A DNA stretch of 64,000 nt, taken from assembly GCF_036711975.1 (NCBI RefSeq), contig NC_091972.1:32679001-32743000 (forward strand). The letters are read 5' to 3'. Position numbers and translations under genes: made by a program. The notes beneath the pieces were generated by a model that searched no databases, was not told the DNA's origin, and saw only the letters and a program-made list of their open reading frames with translations. Shown one piece after another: positions 1 to 11,949 of this stretch; the first letter of the stretch is position 1; every line of letters starts with the position of its first letter. Source of the stretch: Onthophagus taurus. Lineage: Eukaryota > Arthropoda > Insecta > Coleoptera > Scarabaeidae.

Positions 1-69
1 ATGAGTACTATCGTTAGAAGGATAAATTTCTCTGTTGTCGTTAACATGCAGCAATGCACTTAGCATGTA

Positions 70-647
70 CGCTCAAGTGCAAAAAAAACGCAACAGGATA
101 ATATTTGGTAAAGTATTACCCTATAACTTTTTTTTTTCGTTCAATTTTCATGATTTTTTCAGCAAACTGTAGATAAAAATATCGAATTTCATGATCAATA
201 TCCAGCCTTTTGATGAATGCTGGTCATTTAGTCGGTATACAGGGTTAATTGAAACGTCGTTTTAGGATCCTAACTTTAAAACACCCTGTGGAATAATTTA
301 GTGTATAAATGGTTTCAAAATTATAATTTTTGTTATGAACCATTCGTTCCCTACATTTTGTATTTTGGTTCATGTCTCTAAAAGTGCATTCGTTCATTTT
401 TAAGAGCGAAATGAATTTGTCACTAACAATTTACTTCAGATACGTTACTTTTTAATAAGGTGGCCTTGTTCATTGTTATTCTAATGACAATTTGATAGCA
501 TCAGTTTGCGAGACAATTACATGAAATTAGACATTTTTATCTACAGTTTGCTGAAAAAACCATGAAAATTGAACGAAAAACAAAAAAGTTATCACATTTC
601 AAACTTTACCAAATATTAGCTTGTTGCGTTTTTTTTGCACCTGAGTG
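70..647. mobile_element. Tc1/mariner-type MITE with long terminal inverted repeats
   Basis: Two arms of about 125 bp are inverted copies of one another: about 70-197 and about 520-647. The ends read CGCTCAAGTGC on the left and GCACCTGAGTG on the right, and each is flanked by TA (68-69 and 648-649), the target duplication of the Tc1/mariner superfamily. The 320 bp between the arms has no coding capacity, so this is a non-autonomous element of about 578 bp. The family name is not known to me. Confidence 0.75.
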
Positions 648-699
648 TATATACTTGGTAAAGTAAGTAGATTCTCCCGTTTAATGCAGGTCCTATAAC

Positions 700-1630
700 T
701 TTCATCTGTTTGCAGTCCGCACAGCACTCATCCATTTTCTGCAGTCGGAAAATCGATGCTCTGCCCCAAAACAGGAACCAAGGATATCTTCAATGCTTAA
801 CGTCCAATTTCGCATGCTGTTTGTTAGTTGGTAGCTTTCTTGAGATCTGGAAACTCTCATACGTAGACTCCCATATCTAAACGATTACATTTGTATCTCG
901 CTTTACCTATAAACAAAAGCTGGGGTTTATGTATACTATTAGCATTGGCACAAGGCATAATAATAACCCTGTCTTTAGACACTTTTCTGCCTGGTTAAAT
1001 TTTTAGAACCACCCGTCACTTGCTTTAAATTCTTTATTCTTGCAGATTTTCTTATAAAAACCTAGAGCTTCCGTGAGAGTTTTGTTGCCGTCGCAACAAA
1101 ACTGAAATGAATATTTCATAAGTGCAAGCAGGATATCCCTTAAGCAGCCTGAGATTCAGGATCCGTTTATTCTGTGTTCCTAGAGTTCACTATATAGATT
1201 TCAAACAGTTCTAAACTGATTCACTTGTTCGTTGATATTCTGGTTGTTCTTCAGTTTGCATCTTCGAGGTTCTTTGGATGTTACTAGATATTTGGTTTTG
1301 TCAGTGTTAATGATCATATTCACTGTGTTTTACTGTTTGATTAAAAGACAAGACTTTGTAAGTTGTCTTCAGAGTATCCAATGTGCATCGGTCTTAGTAC
1401 TCATTTTATAACCTGCTCTTTTAGGTTGTTATTCGACTATTTTGTCCATGCTGATGTTGAATGGACTAAGTGAGTCGCCTTGTTTTATTTCGACGCATAA
1501 CTCTATTTTCTCTGTTAAACCATTCCTCACCATTATCTATATGATATCCGGTAGACGAGCTCGATCGAAGGCTTCTTTCCTGTCGACAAAAACATAAATG
1601 CCGTTTTATTTTTCATTGTGCATATGGCGT
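700..1630 (-). pseudogene. Degenerate LINE reverse transcriptase
   Basis: Read on the minus strand from about 1620 downwards, broken frames give pieces in the correct RT order. They are a 'VDRKEAFDRARL' block (palm motif A, usually FxxAFD), a 'KQGDSLSPFNISMDKI' block (motif B, QGxxxSP), and further along 'INTDKTKYLVTSKE', the block that normally follows the catalytic YADD. Stops and frame changes separate the blocks, so nothing is translatable. It ends around 1190; 700-1190 may hold the degraded C-terminus but I cannot align it securely. Confidence 0.6.
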
Positions 1631-1639
1631 TTGGGTCAA

Positions 1640-3800
1640 AGAGGGGGGAAAAAAGAACGAAAATTTAGAAAAGTTGACGTGATATACAAAAATTGAGGTA
1701 ATTTTTGTAGTCAGACGGAAAACTTTCTCTTTATCTTCTATTTTCTATTGGAATATATTATTTAATTCTCTCTATATTATGCATTATTAGTATTTCTCAA
1801 AAGAATGTCTTCTTTGGGTTGGATGGAATGTAAACTATCAAAAAGATTATGAAATTTATCCATGAGCATAGAGTAATTTGTGCATTGACCCGCTTCTATT
1901 TGAGAGAACAAAAGCGAACCCATAAAATACACGCACATTTCTCAGCGTAACGTTATAATTGCTAATTGTGAGGCGTCGTGAAATTCCATTACTAAGTTGC
2001 TCTCTAGGAGGAGCAGCATCAGCACAATCGCTCTCCATTTCGAATTCATTGTTCTTCGCTTCTAGAAGAGATTATTCCGCAAAGCCGTTGGCCAATATCC
2101 TCCGTTAAATAATACACGCCATCAAGCCCCATTATGTTCGTTTCGTGTTTCAACGCATTAGATACAGTTGTTATTCGTGACTTAATGTAATAATCGAATA
2201 AGTGTTTTTATGAAATGTTACAAAATGAAATTCGTTGAATTTATTGTTCGGGTGGTTTTTAGAAGGTAATTATCGAAAAAATCGTGATCGAACCTGACCG
2301 AATGAACTTTCGATTTTGATCTTGCTCTATGAAAATTAGCTATTTATCTTAGAAAAGTTTTTCGTATTACAAGATTTGTATTAACGTTCCAACATCAGTA
2401 AATGCATAAATTCATAATCATTACCATACAAAACAAGTTAGTTTAATATTCATAAAAATAATTCGTGAAATATCTCGAACCCTTTTAGCATATCTCTTGA
2501 TCAACAATCGCAATAGGTACACGAACGGGTTAAAAATGACGCTATCGGTTTACTTTGAAATTGAGTGAGTATTGCTGTTGCAACTGGCGACGAGTCGTTT
2601 TGGTCGATAACCGCAATTGCATTCCGTAAACCGCGTAAATAATAAAATATCTACATTTACTCCGAGGGGAATGCCAAACCCATTGTTTATTAGATGTTGC
2701 GACGACGAATCTCCTATACATATACGTATTGGGATTAGACGGCTTCATAAATTATTTTTAAATGTCAATCGCGTCAAATTTTCTTGTACATCATTACAAA
2801 TTAATGTTTAAACCTTTCGGTTAATTTATTCTAAATTCAGGTTTTTCAAAACGAACTAATTTTATTATACAACTTTTTCTAATTATTTTACCTAAAATTA
2901 TTAAAATAAAGTTAATGCTAGCAATTTGTGAATTTTCCTTTTGTGATTTAAACATTTAAAGAGGGTTCGAGGTAATTCTTTAATTTCTTTAGGAACCGAA
3001 TTGTTACATTCTAAATGAAGTAGAGTCTGGGTGTTATTAAAATCCTAAACAGTGAAATTTGGCTGACTTATGTAGTTTATCCAGATATGATAATTGAAGT
3101 ATTACCACATTTAAGAAGAGATGTATTAAAGAGAAACAGTTTAGTAAAAACTTTTTCAAAAACGTAAATTTGACTTGATGAATGAAGAAATAATAAATGA
3201 TTGAGTGTATTATTGAAGTATTTAAAAACCGATTTCGTAATCTATAACGCTTATTTAAATTTATTATCAACAATAAAAGTTACTGCATGTTCCTTGTTCC
3301 CCATTTCTTCCCTACTGTGTAGTAATATCACTTTGTTTCTTGAACTGCTGTTACCATTAGTTGTGTTTTATCCATTCGTTAAGCAATACTGCTGGCTTGT
3401 TCAAAGTGGAGACGTTTCATGTTTCTATTGCGTATTCCATATTTCGTAGCCTTAATCTCACCCGGTTCGACCTTCCTTTCCGAGGGATTCTTTCAGGTTT
3501 CATAACCATGATTTTGACATGAATGGGTAGTTAATCCATAGCTCAACCTCCTTTTTCATTTTTCCCGCTCTCATTTGCCCTGACTCTGCTGTCCATACGA
3601 GTTAGCTCCCGCATCTCTAGCAGAGTTGCTCAGATTTCCAGGGTTCACCCTCTCTTGAGATTTCTTGGAGGTGAGAGTCCGAATTAGGTAGGAGAAGCTA
3701 CGTGACAAATTTACTACCGCGATTGAACCCTTATAAAGTTATACGGAATCATTGATCACAAATATTAGAGTAAATATGATGACGATTCGTGTAAAAATTT
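1640..3800. other. AT-rich non-coding stretch
   Basis: No gene recognised. Short open frames on both strands (for example near 1856-2038, 2542-2811 and 3037-3449) have no family signature and look like chance. The stretch 3450-3720 is less AT-rich than its surroundings and could be an old transposon piece, but no reading frame there is convincing. Confidence 0.5.
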
Positions 3801-3808
3801 TTGGTCTA

Positions 3809-4134
3809 AACCCATAAATGGCTAAGATAAGAAATTTTTAATGACGCCTTCAAATTTATGCAGAAAAGACTTCAAAGTTAAGAAATTTTTAAGGATTTTC
3901 TTAAACATTTTCAATATGCTTTCTCTTAGAAAGATTAAATTTGGTAAGCAGTGTAATGTTATCATAAGAAATCGTTTTTAAACTTTTGTGATCACCCTCT
4001 TAAACGATTTCTTATGATAACATTGCACTATTTGCCAAATTTAATTTTTTTAAGACAAACGATATTGAAAGTATTAAAGAAAATGTTTAAAAAATTCTTA
4101 ACTTTAACGGTCCAAATCTTAGCCACTTATGGGT
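3809..4134. repeat. Foldback element (about 325 bp palindrome)
   Basis: Left arm about 3809-3981 and right arm about 3997-4134 are inverted copies with a short centre around 3982-3996. The outer ends pair an 'ACCCATAAATGGCTAAGAT' block with its complement at 4112-4133. The innermost block, around ATCATAAGAAATCG, pairs with CGATTTCTTATGAT. There is no coding capacity. This is typical of a non-autonomous foldback transposon; the arms differ at several sites and in length, so it is not recent. Confidence 0.7.
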
Positions 4135-4739
4135 CTTATGATATGCAGCTCATATCGCAGAACATTTTATGAAATATGTCAACATCACTTTTAGTCTCAT
4201 TGTAGTTCTGAGCAATTGCTGGATTCCCAGTTACTTCTAAAATTTCAGCAGTTTTGTGCATTGTAGACAATAGCCGTACTACTGTTTATTTCTTTGGCAC
4301 ATACGAAACTAATAGAAAAGAGGTGTTTGCATTTCGTTGCTTTATGGTCAACAGTTCTGGAAGAACTCCTTTTTTATTCTTTCGTAATATTTCAATTATT
4401 GTAAGTTTATAAGATTCATGGATTATTCGCATTTGTACTTCTCCTTAGACATGGAATACAATTTTTATACTTACTACACTTTAAAAGAGCCTTAGGTAAA
4501 AGAGGAAAAAGAACCCAAGCAAGATAGAGTCCGTGGAAATGAAGTTTCTTAGAGCGACAAAGGGGTGCAACTAGGGCTTGCAATACCGGACCAAAATCTC
4601 AATACCGGTATTCGGTATTCCAAATGTTTAAAACCGGGATACCGGTATTACTATAAAAATAAAAATTACTCACTAAATTATAATCACTAAATATATCTAA
4701 TTGTAAGAATTTTTCCCCTCTGCGGCGTCATCTCTACTA

Positions 4740-5840
4740 ACAACAGGTTAATTCCTACTATATTTTTAGATTGGCAACAAAGCATAAGATACAGAATCTG
4801 AGAAGATAATCAAAAAATGGAAAGATATTAGAAACCTGTACAAAGTACCAATAAACTTAAAGGTCTGGATACCATTATTGTTTTGTTGTCTTTCACTTGG
4901 TCCAAATGTTCAACTTAACTGCCGCGTCAAAAAATGAAATTACACTTCATCATCTGATTGGAATTTTCTGGAAAGGTGCAGATTCAAGAAAGAAACTTTA
5001 ACATACTGGCTCTTGGTAGTTTGTTAGACTTATCATACTACTGTTATACTTGGTGAGACATTACACGAATCAAACTGACCTGAAACACCATTATGGAGTA
5101 AAAACTCCAAAAATAGTTGTATGCAGAGACTATTTTATTGTGGGTTAGGTATGACAAATTTATTGTACACGAACATTCAGTTGTCGTCATCAAAGGTTGA
5201 GTCTTCGTTACCTTCAACATTTTGTCAGAGTACAAAATGATATTCCTTGTAGATGGTATTCCTACTGATCAAAAAATGTCACTTGAAAAAATGAGGTTAG
5301 TACGGACATAAGATAGATAACAAATTTCTGTTTGGTCAACATCATTTTCCAGCACAGCTTTAAACAAACACGGTCGTTTTCAATTCTATTAGAGAATTCT
5401 ATTAGACAGTTCAGTGAAAAATAAACCTGTTACAACTCATATCGGCTTTACAGTAGGTTCAAACATATTTCTGGCAGCTAGATGGTTTTTTTGGTCTCTG
5501 TTTTTGGCAATTGAAAAGAACAAAATAGCAAACAGGACCTGTAGTTCTTCTTTTGTGGTGGCTTTTGTGCACAATGTCCGCGTTTGTGTGCACTAAGATT
5601 AATCGAGAATAGCTCAGAGAAGACAATATCTTATACAGTTCTTACCTTCACCTTTTGGGTCCGATACAAAATGGATTTCATTAGAAATATGTTTTTAAAT
5701 TTCATGTTGTCCTACTTCCAAATTATTTTGTTCCCAATCACTGACATAATCCTCAAATGGATCTGGATCATTATCTTTCCTTGTTATTATTTTTCTCACC
5801 ACTTTATCCAGGTTTGCCTGAGATAAGTTTTGGTATGAAG
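4740..5840 (-). pseudogene. Probable piggyBac-type transposase relic
   Basis: Minus-strand frames between stops and frameshifts resemble pieces of a piggyBac DDE domain. Around 5490-5590 they give 'TKEELQVLFAILFFSIAKN', like the family's helical 'E-x-x-A-F-I-G-L-L-x-L' block. Around 5060-5130 they give a 'YFWSFYSIMVF' block, like the N-F-F-T-S block. Around 4890-4930 they give 'VKDNKTIMVS', like the W-K-D-N-K-x-V block. The order is correct for one element read leftwards, and all catalytic positions are damaged. An 'ATACCGGTATT'-rich patch at 4577-4640 beside it looks like a transposon end, perhaps from a different (hAT-like) element. Confidence 0.42.
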
Positions 5841-6289
5841 TCATTCCACTAAAAAAGGCATTTTCACAATAAATAAAATAATAAGGAACATTTGACTATA
5901 AAATAAATGTCAGTAAGACTAGTACAACAGAAAATAACATCATCACATAACAAAAATTCGAAATTCCGTACAGACTGTTATTTGGCTGGGCGCCAAACAG
6001 TAGGGTAGTGAAAGCTTCATCGTACCATGTTATTTGGAAATTAACGAAAAGTCACAATGCGATTATGCGCATTGTGACTTTTGTTAACAAATTCATTAAG
6101 TGCGCAAATTAATTAATAATCAATACAATATGATCAATATGTGAATCAATAGTATTATAAACCTGTATTACTTCACGAGATATAGACTTGATTTGGACGT
6201 AGGGGAGAGTCAGGTTGTGTATTTGATAGATGATAAGATAGTACCATAAAATATCAACAATGGTTTTAGTAACCATTTTGATCTTCCTG
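5841..6289. other. Non-coding stretch between transposon relics
   Basis: Nothing recognisable apart from the strong hairpin at 6047-6082, listed separately. It is AT-rich and probably old transposon sequence between the two piggyBac-like pieces. Confidence 0.4.
6047..6082. repeat. Perfect 15-bp hairpin
   Basis: AAAAGTCACAATGCG (6047-6061), loop ATTATG, then CGCATTGTGACTTTT (6068-6082), a perfect inverted repeat. With one bulge the pairing can be extended outward into TTAAC/GTTAA. It could be the core of a MITE, a small foldback or a precursor-like RNA hairpin; the sequence does not decide. Confidence 0.6.
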
Positions 6290-6296
6290 CTTGTTT

Positions 6297-6525
6297 GACT
6301 ACCATATCGTTCTGCGTTCTAATACACAGGGCTGCATGAAGGAAATAACCGTATGGAAAAACTTGGGTGTTGATGAGTCTCTGCGATTTGTTGGATTGTT
6401 AATATTGGTAGCAGTTTGCAAAATCCATAAGGAAGGAAATAAAAATTTATGGAATGTAGAAGTAGTACGCTTTGTTTTACACAAGTCTGTGGGTAGAAAC
6501 AAGTTCACAATAATTTCTAACTAAA
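6297..6525 (+). pseudogene. piggyBac-type transposase fragment
   Basis: About 70 open codons contain 'SLRFVGLLILVAVCKIHKE' followed by 'NLWN' and 'GRNKFTII'. This is the order of the N-terminal part of the piggyBac DDE domain: F-I-G-L-L-x-L-x-G-V, then N-x-E-x-x-x-L-W, then M-S-x-x-R-F. It lacks a start codon, the catalytic aspartates and the C-terminal cysteine region, so it is a dead piece. It is on the opposite strand to the larger relic at 4.7-5.8 kb, so it comes from another insertion or a rearrangement. Confidence 0.5.
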
Positions 6526-6754
6526 TGAAGATTATAAAAGAAATGTTACAAAAGTAAAGAATTTCCAGCAACTAGGAATGGAACTGACTAGTGGTAAAAA
6601 TGCGAGAATGAAGCGAGACGTATACTGAGAATGCCTCAGGAATTCTGACAGAAGATTATTGATATGTAAAAATTGATGTCATTAATAGCACTTGATAACA
6701 AAAAGCTTTGCGGGTCAATTTCTGCATAAAAAATAAATAAATAACCGTAAATCT

Positions 6755-6830
6755 TCAGATTAGCAGAAATTGAGGTGGGAAGTTTTTAGATGAACAGCTT
6801 CTTTTTCTTCCTCTTTGCACCACTACGGTT
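6755..6830. repeat. Solo end of a mariner-like element
   Basis: This stretch resembles the right terminal inverted repeat of the element at 18.5-20.9 kb: 'AGAAATTGAGGTGGGAAG' here matches 'AGAAATTGAGGTGGAAAG' at about 20865-20882, and the flanks continue to match with gaps. No transposase lies next to it. It is most likely the remnant of a deletion derivative. Confidence 0.5.
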
Positions 6831-6839
6831 AACTGGTCA

Positions 6840-8980
6840 ACTAGGTTTTATAAGCCTGTATGTCTTATGTAATAAATATTATTTGAAATAATACTTTAGA
6901 AATAATTTCATTTTCAGCAAAATTACCTTTTGTTAATCTATTTAAAAAATGTACAGAAAAAAACAAATAGAATTACACATTTAATATATTTTAAACTGAA
7001 ATTTTCTTATTTACAAGTAAAAAGTTCAACGTTAAACATTGATAATAGGATAACAGGATTATTTCCCGATAAAGCTTTATAACTGAAACTTTTATGATTT
7101 AATCGAAACATTCCTTTTAAATAAGCCTATCTAAATAGAATTAAATAATTAAACCATAACGTAGTGAAGAGATAAAAAAGTTGTGTAGATTTCTTTCATA
7201 ATTGGTATCTGACAATAAAAAATAGAAACATCAATGGGTATTTATTACCCATTAATCTTTAATAATTATAATGATCGTTTCATAGTTTCAATTCTTGAGA
7301 ATGTTTTTTTTATTGGTAAAGTTATTAATAACATATTATTAAAATGTTTATGCGAGGTGTGGTTGAAAATAATTCTTGCAACACGTGGAAGTTTATATAT
7401 TACTTTCCTATATTGCAACATTTTAATAGATTTTTAAGAATTATCTTTTTGGCTTATCGAATAAAAATGTTAAAACGTTCCCGTTTCTAAAAGCGTTACG
7501 GTCTAAAAACTAAATATAATAATGTCTTATTACACTTTTTGACTTTTAAATCGTTGCTTAATATCTCTAAATATCTTATAAATAAACCTTTGCATCGATA
7601 AATAACACCTAATTGATTTTTATATGTAGATAAATTAATAAAATGGATAATGAGTAAAACCTTTATTGGATTGTGTAAGTTGAGTTAATGACCACGATTG
7701 GAGACACCGTGACCGAACGTGGCCACAACAAGAACAAAAAGCTTGGGCACCACATCTCGAAATCTTGACCATTCTCTTATTAAGGAGAAAATCGGTGACG
7801 ACCATAGCAGGCCAGGTCTTCAATGATTGGTTTGCTCATCTGCGATCTGCGCGCATTCTTGTATTGTTGCCCAACGCAATACGGTCGCCGGATTATTGAA
7901 TTTCAAGATTGAACCGACGTTTTGCAATGAAATTTTCCACATGCCGTGTCAAGGCAGACGTTTCGTACTTTCTTTCAATCTACGTATCGATACCTTTTTA
8001 TTACTAATTTTTACAATCTTCTCAGCACTAAGCTTTTTTTATTGTTTTAAAGAGATTTTCTTGTAGTTCTAAAAATAGAAAGACATTGTTCTGAGAACGC
8101 AAGAACATTCCTCGTTTTGACCTGTTGACCCGTGGTCACCGTGAGATTCCAACCTTGTGCTGTCAACTCATTCAGGCCGTTTGCGAAAGAGTGGTCGTCG
8201 TCTCGGGCTTTTCTGTGAATCGCGTGCCATCACATTCAACACCATCGATGGTATTTTAACAGAAAAAAAAGCGACCAGAAGAAATAAACAAATAGTATCA
8301 CATCTCCTTAGACATTTTAAAATGTTTAGATCGTACGATATAAATTGGGCAATGTCGTTGTTGCTGGTGTTATTTTAAAATAGACGGAAAATTTGCATAT
8401 TTTTCGCATTCAACCGGACTTAAACCCGGGTCTCACTGTGATATAATGTAATGAAATAGAATCGACATTTGCGTCCGTGACATCAATAAAGACGTCTTGT
8501 TGGGTAATTTTTAAAATATATACATTGCTGCTGCCGTTGTCGGTTACGCGTATGTTGCCTTTTGTTTCCCGCACAGAACACGTCGTGTCCAGTTGACCAT
8601 GACAGCTTTCCCACAAACTCTAACATCAGAGGTTCTAATAGTAATTACTGAAGGAATGCTAAAGAGTCGCTTATCCACAAGTAATTTACCTATAATCAGG
8701 ATGGTAGTTTATACATTATCATCAAAATATCAAACTACAAATTTCTTTAAACAACTTAATTCGTTCTTTGTTCCTTAGAAGGAATTTCATGAATAAAACG
8801 GAAATAATAAGTATATATTAATAAAGAAAATAGTAAGCTGTGTACAAGAATAAATGTTGAAGTGTATGAACCTCAAAATTGTAAATAGAAATAGAAAAGA
8901 ATAGCTTCAAACCATTACAACTAAGAAGCTAGTACAAGATTCAAAGTGTTAAATTAGATAAAACTTTAATAAAAAAGAAA
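6840..8980. other. AT-rich non-coding stretch
   Basis: No gene recognised. Around 7640-8400 the base composition is richer in G+C and several short frames appear on both strands, which suggests an old mobile element. None of the translations gives a motif I can name. Confidence 0.45.
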
Positions 8981-8984
8981 AACA

Positions 8985-10150
8985 CAAATTGATGTAATTA
9001 AAGGAAAATATCTCCAAAACGAAAGTCGATAGGATAAGATTTTACTCTTCACTTTCGATTTTAAGTATATTTTTCTACCAAAGTACACCTTAATGATTAT
9101 GAGAATCCATGTCAACATCTTAAGAGATGAAGAAATAGAAGTTAACCTCATAAAACTCACATTTCTATTCGCTTTCTCGGATGGTATTTATAAACAATCA
9201 TGTTTGACGCATATCGAGTAAATAAGTCGTATTGAAAAAGAACAATTACAATTTCTAATATACACCATAGTTCTTTAGATATGTTCATTGATAGCCTTAA
9301 TTTTTCCAAATATTGCCGAAATTGATGTAGTTAAAGAAAGCTACCTCAAGAACAAAACCAGATAAGGCTAAATGGTGCTCTTTATTTTCGATTTAGAATT
9401 TACTTTTCTACCAAAATAAATCTTACACATTGTGAAAAATCATGTCAACACCTTAGAAGATTAAGAAATAGAAGTTAACCTCATAAAACTCACATTTTTA
9501 TTTGCTTTCTCGGATGGTATTAATAAATAATCATCTTTAGAGAAAAGCGTATTTAATCGAGGAAAAAATAATTATTAAAACGATAAAATTAATAGCATTT
9601 TCTCATATCGACCTCTGTTCTTAAGATATTTGTCTTGAAAGTGTTAATTATTGCATTAATAGTCTAAATTAATGGAGTTAAAGGATAATATTTCAAGAAC
9701 GAAAGCTGATAGGAAAAATATTATTCTTTATTTTTGAATTTACTTTTCTACCAGAATATTTGTTATAAATTATAAAAAATCTTGTCAATATCTTAGGAGA
9801 TGAAGAAATTGAAGTCATCCTCATAAAACTCATTTTTAATCGTTTTTTCGAATGGTATTTATGTTTGAAGCAAATCGCATGAAAAAGTGGTGTAGAAAAA
9901 TTATTTTTAAATCGTAAAAGAACAATTCCAATTTCTCATACCTGCGGTCCTTAAATATTTTCGTTAAAAGCCTTAATTTTTGCAAATATAGAATAGAATA
10001 CCTCAAGATTTAAAGCAAACAACCTAAAATGCTGATCTTTAATTTCGATTTTGAATTTATTTTTCTACTAGAGAATACCTGAAAAGTTTAAAATTTAGGG
10101 GTTTTCAAGTTTCAAGTCAATCGGAGTAAAACTCTAGGAGATAGAGCTTT
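8985..10150. repeat. Diverged tandem array, unit about 335 bp
   Basis: About three and a half copies in direct orientation. The block 'AAATAGAAGTTAACCTCATA' occurs near 9131 and 9466, and a diverged version near 9806. A second block, containing TTTTCTACCA, precedes each at about 9070, 9403 and 9745, with a weaker copy near 10065. Spacing is 333-342 bp. The copies differ by substitutions and small indels, so it is an old satellite-like or minisatellite array. No reading frame persists through the units. Confidence 0.7.
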
Positions 10151-11700
10151 TGGAAGCTCACCTTGCTAGAAAGCATCCAAATGATAAAGACAAGCCCGTT
10201 GAATATTTTCAGGAAAAATATAAAAAATTTCAAAATCGTTCATCAATTAAGAAACAACACGCAACAAACGAAGATGAATTAATTGCCACTTATCGCATTT
10301 CAAAATTAATTACAAAAAGTGGTAAAAACTATAATGTTGGAAAAACTCTAATAATACCCTTTATAAAAGAATTTATTTCAACACTAATGCAACTACCAAC
10401 GTTGGACCTAAGCAATAGCAAAGTAAAGCGGCGAATTGATGAAATGGCAGTTAATGTTTTGAAAACAAATTTATAACTATTCTCCAAAACTCTTCATTTT
10501 CCATGCAGTTGGCCGAATCTACCATTGCGAATTACGAGAAAAAATGCTATTCGCAATAAGTAAAACAAAAGGATTATCTATATTTAATATTGCAAGAAGC
10601 TTTGAAGCAGTAAGTGCCAAATGTTATATGTACTAATTGTGTGGTGCACAGACAACATCTTGTAGGAAAACATTTAAGTACAATATAAAAATAAAACAAA
10701 ATATGTGAACTTTGCACTTGCATAAATATTTTAATCGGGACCGGTTTCGAAGTTTACAACTCCATCCTCAGCCGAAAATGTCAATAAGCGAAGCTAACAG
10801 ATGTAATCATTCGAAAAAACGTTTTGAAATGTTGAAAAATTTTTGAAAAAGTGAACAGTTTAAAATTTTATACAATAAACAGAAAAATCGTTAAATTCGT
10901 AAAAAATCAAAATGGAGGAGACTTGAGACGTGACGTGATGCATAAAAAAGTTACAATGTAATAATACAAAAGCTTTAGTTGAGTATAAATAAAATTCTTC
11001 GTGAAAACTAAACAAATGAGGTATTACGACATAGATATGACCATCTTGGCGGAGCGAGAAGAAGAGACTTCTCAAGAAGAAGACTCTTCAAAGTTCACAT
11101 ATTTTGTTTTATTTTTATATTCAAATTTTACTTGCAACATGGATATTTATCTTAATTTAAGTACAAGTCCATTCATCATTAACTTTAATAGAGCCGTGAA
11201 CAAGATAAAATTTGATGCAAAGAACGATGGAATGTTTTGGTAGCTCTGCGAGGATAATAATGAAGATTTCATAAAGTTACTTTTGCACACAGAAGTTCGG
11301 TGGCTGTCAAGGCCGTACGATAGATAGTGTTATACAATTTTTTGAAAGTATTGATGAGACCAATCTGTTTCAACAATTAAAAGCAGTAAAGAATGATGCC
11401 TTTTACTTGGCAGATATTTTCAAGAGATATCTTATGGTTACCAACATATTTTCCACATTCTTCTAATTCTTCTTTATCTTATCTTATCATTCCACGTCCC
11501 TACAAAGAAACGGAAGAACAACATTTAAAACAAGAGAAAAATTATATTCACGTACTCAAAAAGGACACTGCCCAAAAGTGAAACACTAATTAAAACAGAA
11601 AGCTTTAAGTGGCGAATGTCATTTTGCAGAATTCGATTTGGAAGCTGTGCGCTGCTGTCCAAAAGTAAATGCAAAAGCAATTTCTATAAACGACGGTTAG
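10150..11700 (+). pseudogene. hAT-type (ZBED5/SCAND3-like) transposase relic, split by an insertion
   Basis: The first open piece (10150-10476) begins without a methionine in the end of a BED-type finger ('HLARKHPNDKDKP'). It continues through the 'ATYRISKLITKSGKNYNVG' and 'LSNSKVKRRIDEMA' blocks typical of ZBED5-like domesticated and active hAT transposases. Frames then give 'CVVHRQHLVGKHLST', interrupted at 10684 by a 483-bp insertion, and resume at 11167 with 'FNRAVNKIK' and 'LLLHTEVRWLS', the conserved H-T-E-V-R-W-L block. Weaker pieces run to about 11690. Several frameshifts and stops make it non-functional. No terminal repeats were found. Confidence 0.68.
10684..11166. mobile_element. 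483-bp non-autonomous insertion with 12-bp target duplication
   Basis: It interrupts the hAT relic exactly: ATTTAAGTACAA stands at 10672-10683 and again at 11155-11166, and deleting one copy plus the interior restores the transposase frame. The interior has no coding capacity. On its minus strand, around 10735-10780, it carries CTGAGGATGGAGTT, a short loop, then AACTTCGAAACCGG. That box has the order of hammerhead ribozyme core elements (CUGANGA, stem II, GAAA). A long variable duplication points to a retroposed or Penelope-like derivative rather than a cut-and-paste transposon; this is inference. Confidence 0.6.
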
Positions 11701-11949
11701 CTGTTTATAATGTTACTGTTTAATGTATCAAATAAAAATGCTTACAACTATAGTTTGAAGGAATGCCAAAGCGAGGTTCTATTGAAATAGAATCTTACCT
11801 GTAGAAGTTCATTTAATGAGAAAGAGCTTAAATTATTCTGATACCTGTAGCGAACAAAATAGAAATATGAACATGAATATGAATGTTTTTATGCCGTCAC
11901 TATATTAAATACGCCAGTCTTATTAATCATTTGGTTTTTGAAATTCTCT

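Noticed and set aside
1078-1103. 11-bp hairpin AGTTTTGTTGC/GCAACAAAACT
   Set aside because: Short, probably part of a decayed LINE, and of a length expected by chance in a window of this size.
3460-3480. GGTTCGA string resembling a tRNA B box
   Set aside because: No matching A box at the right distance and no cloverleaf can be drawn, so neither a tRNA nor a clear tRNA-derived SINE.
5414-5826. Two + strand open frames of 60-80 codons
   Set aside because: They lie antisense to the better-supported piggyBac-like relic and show no motif.
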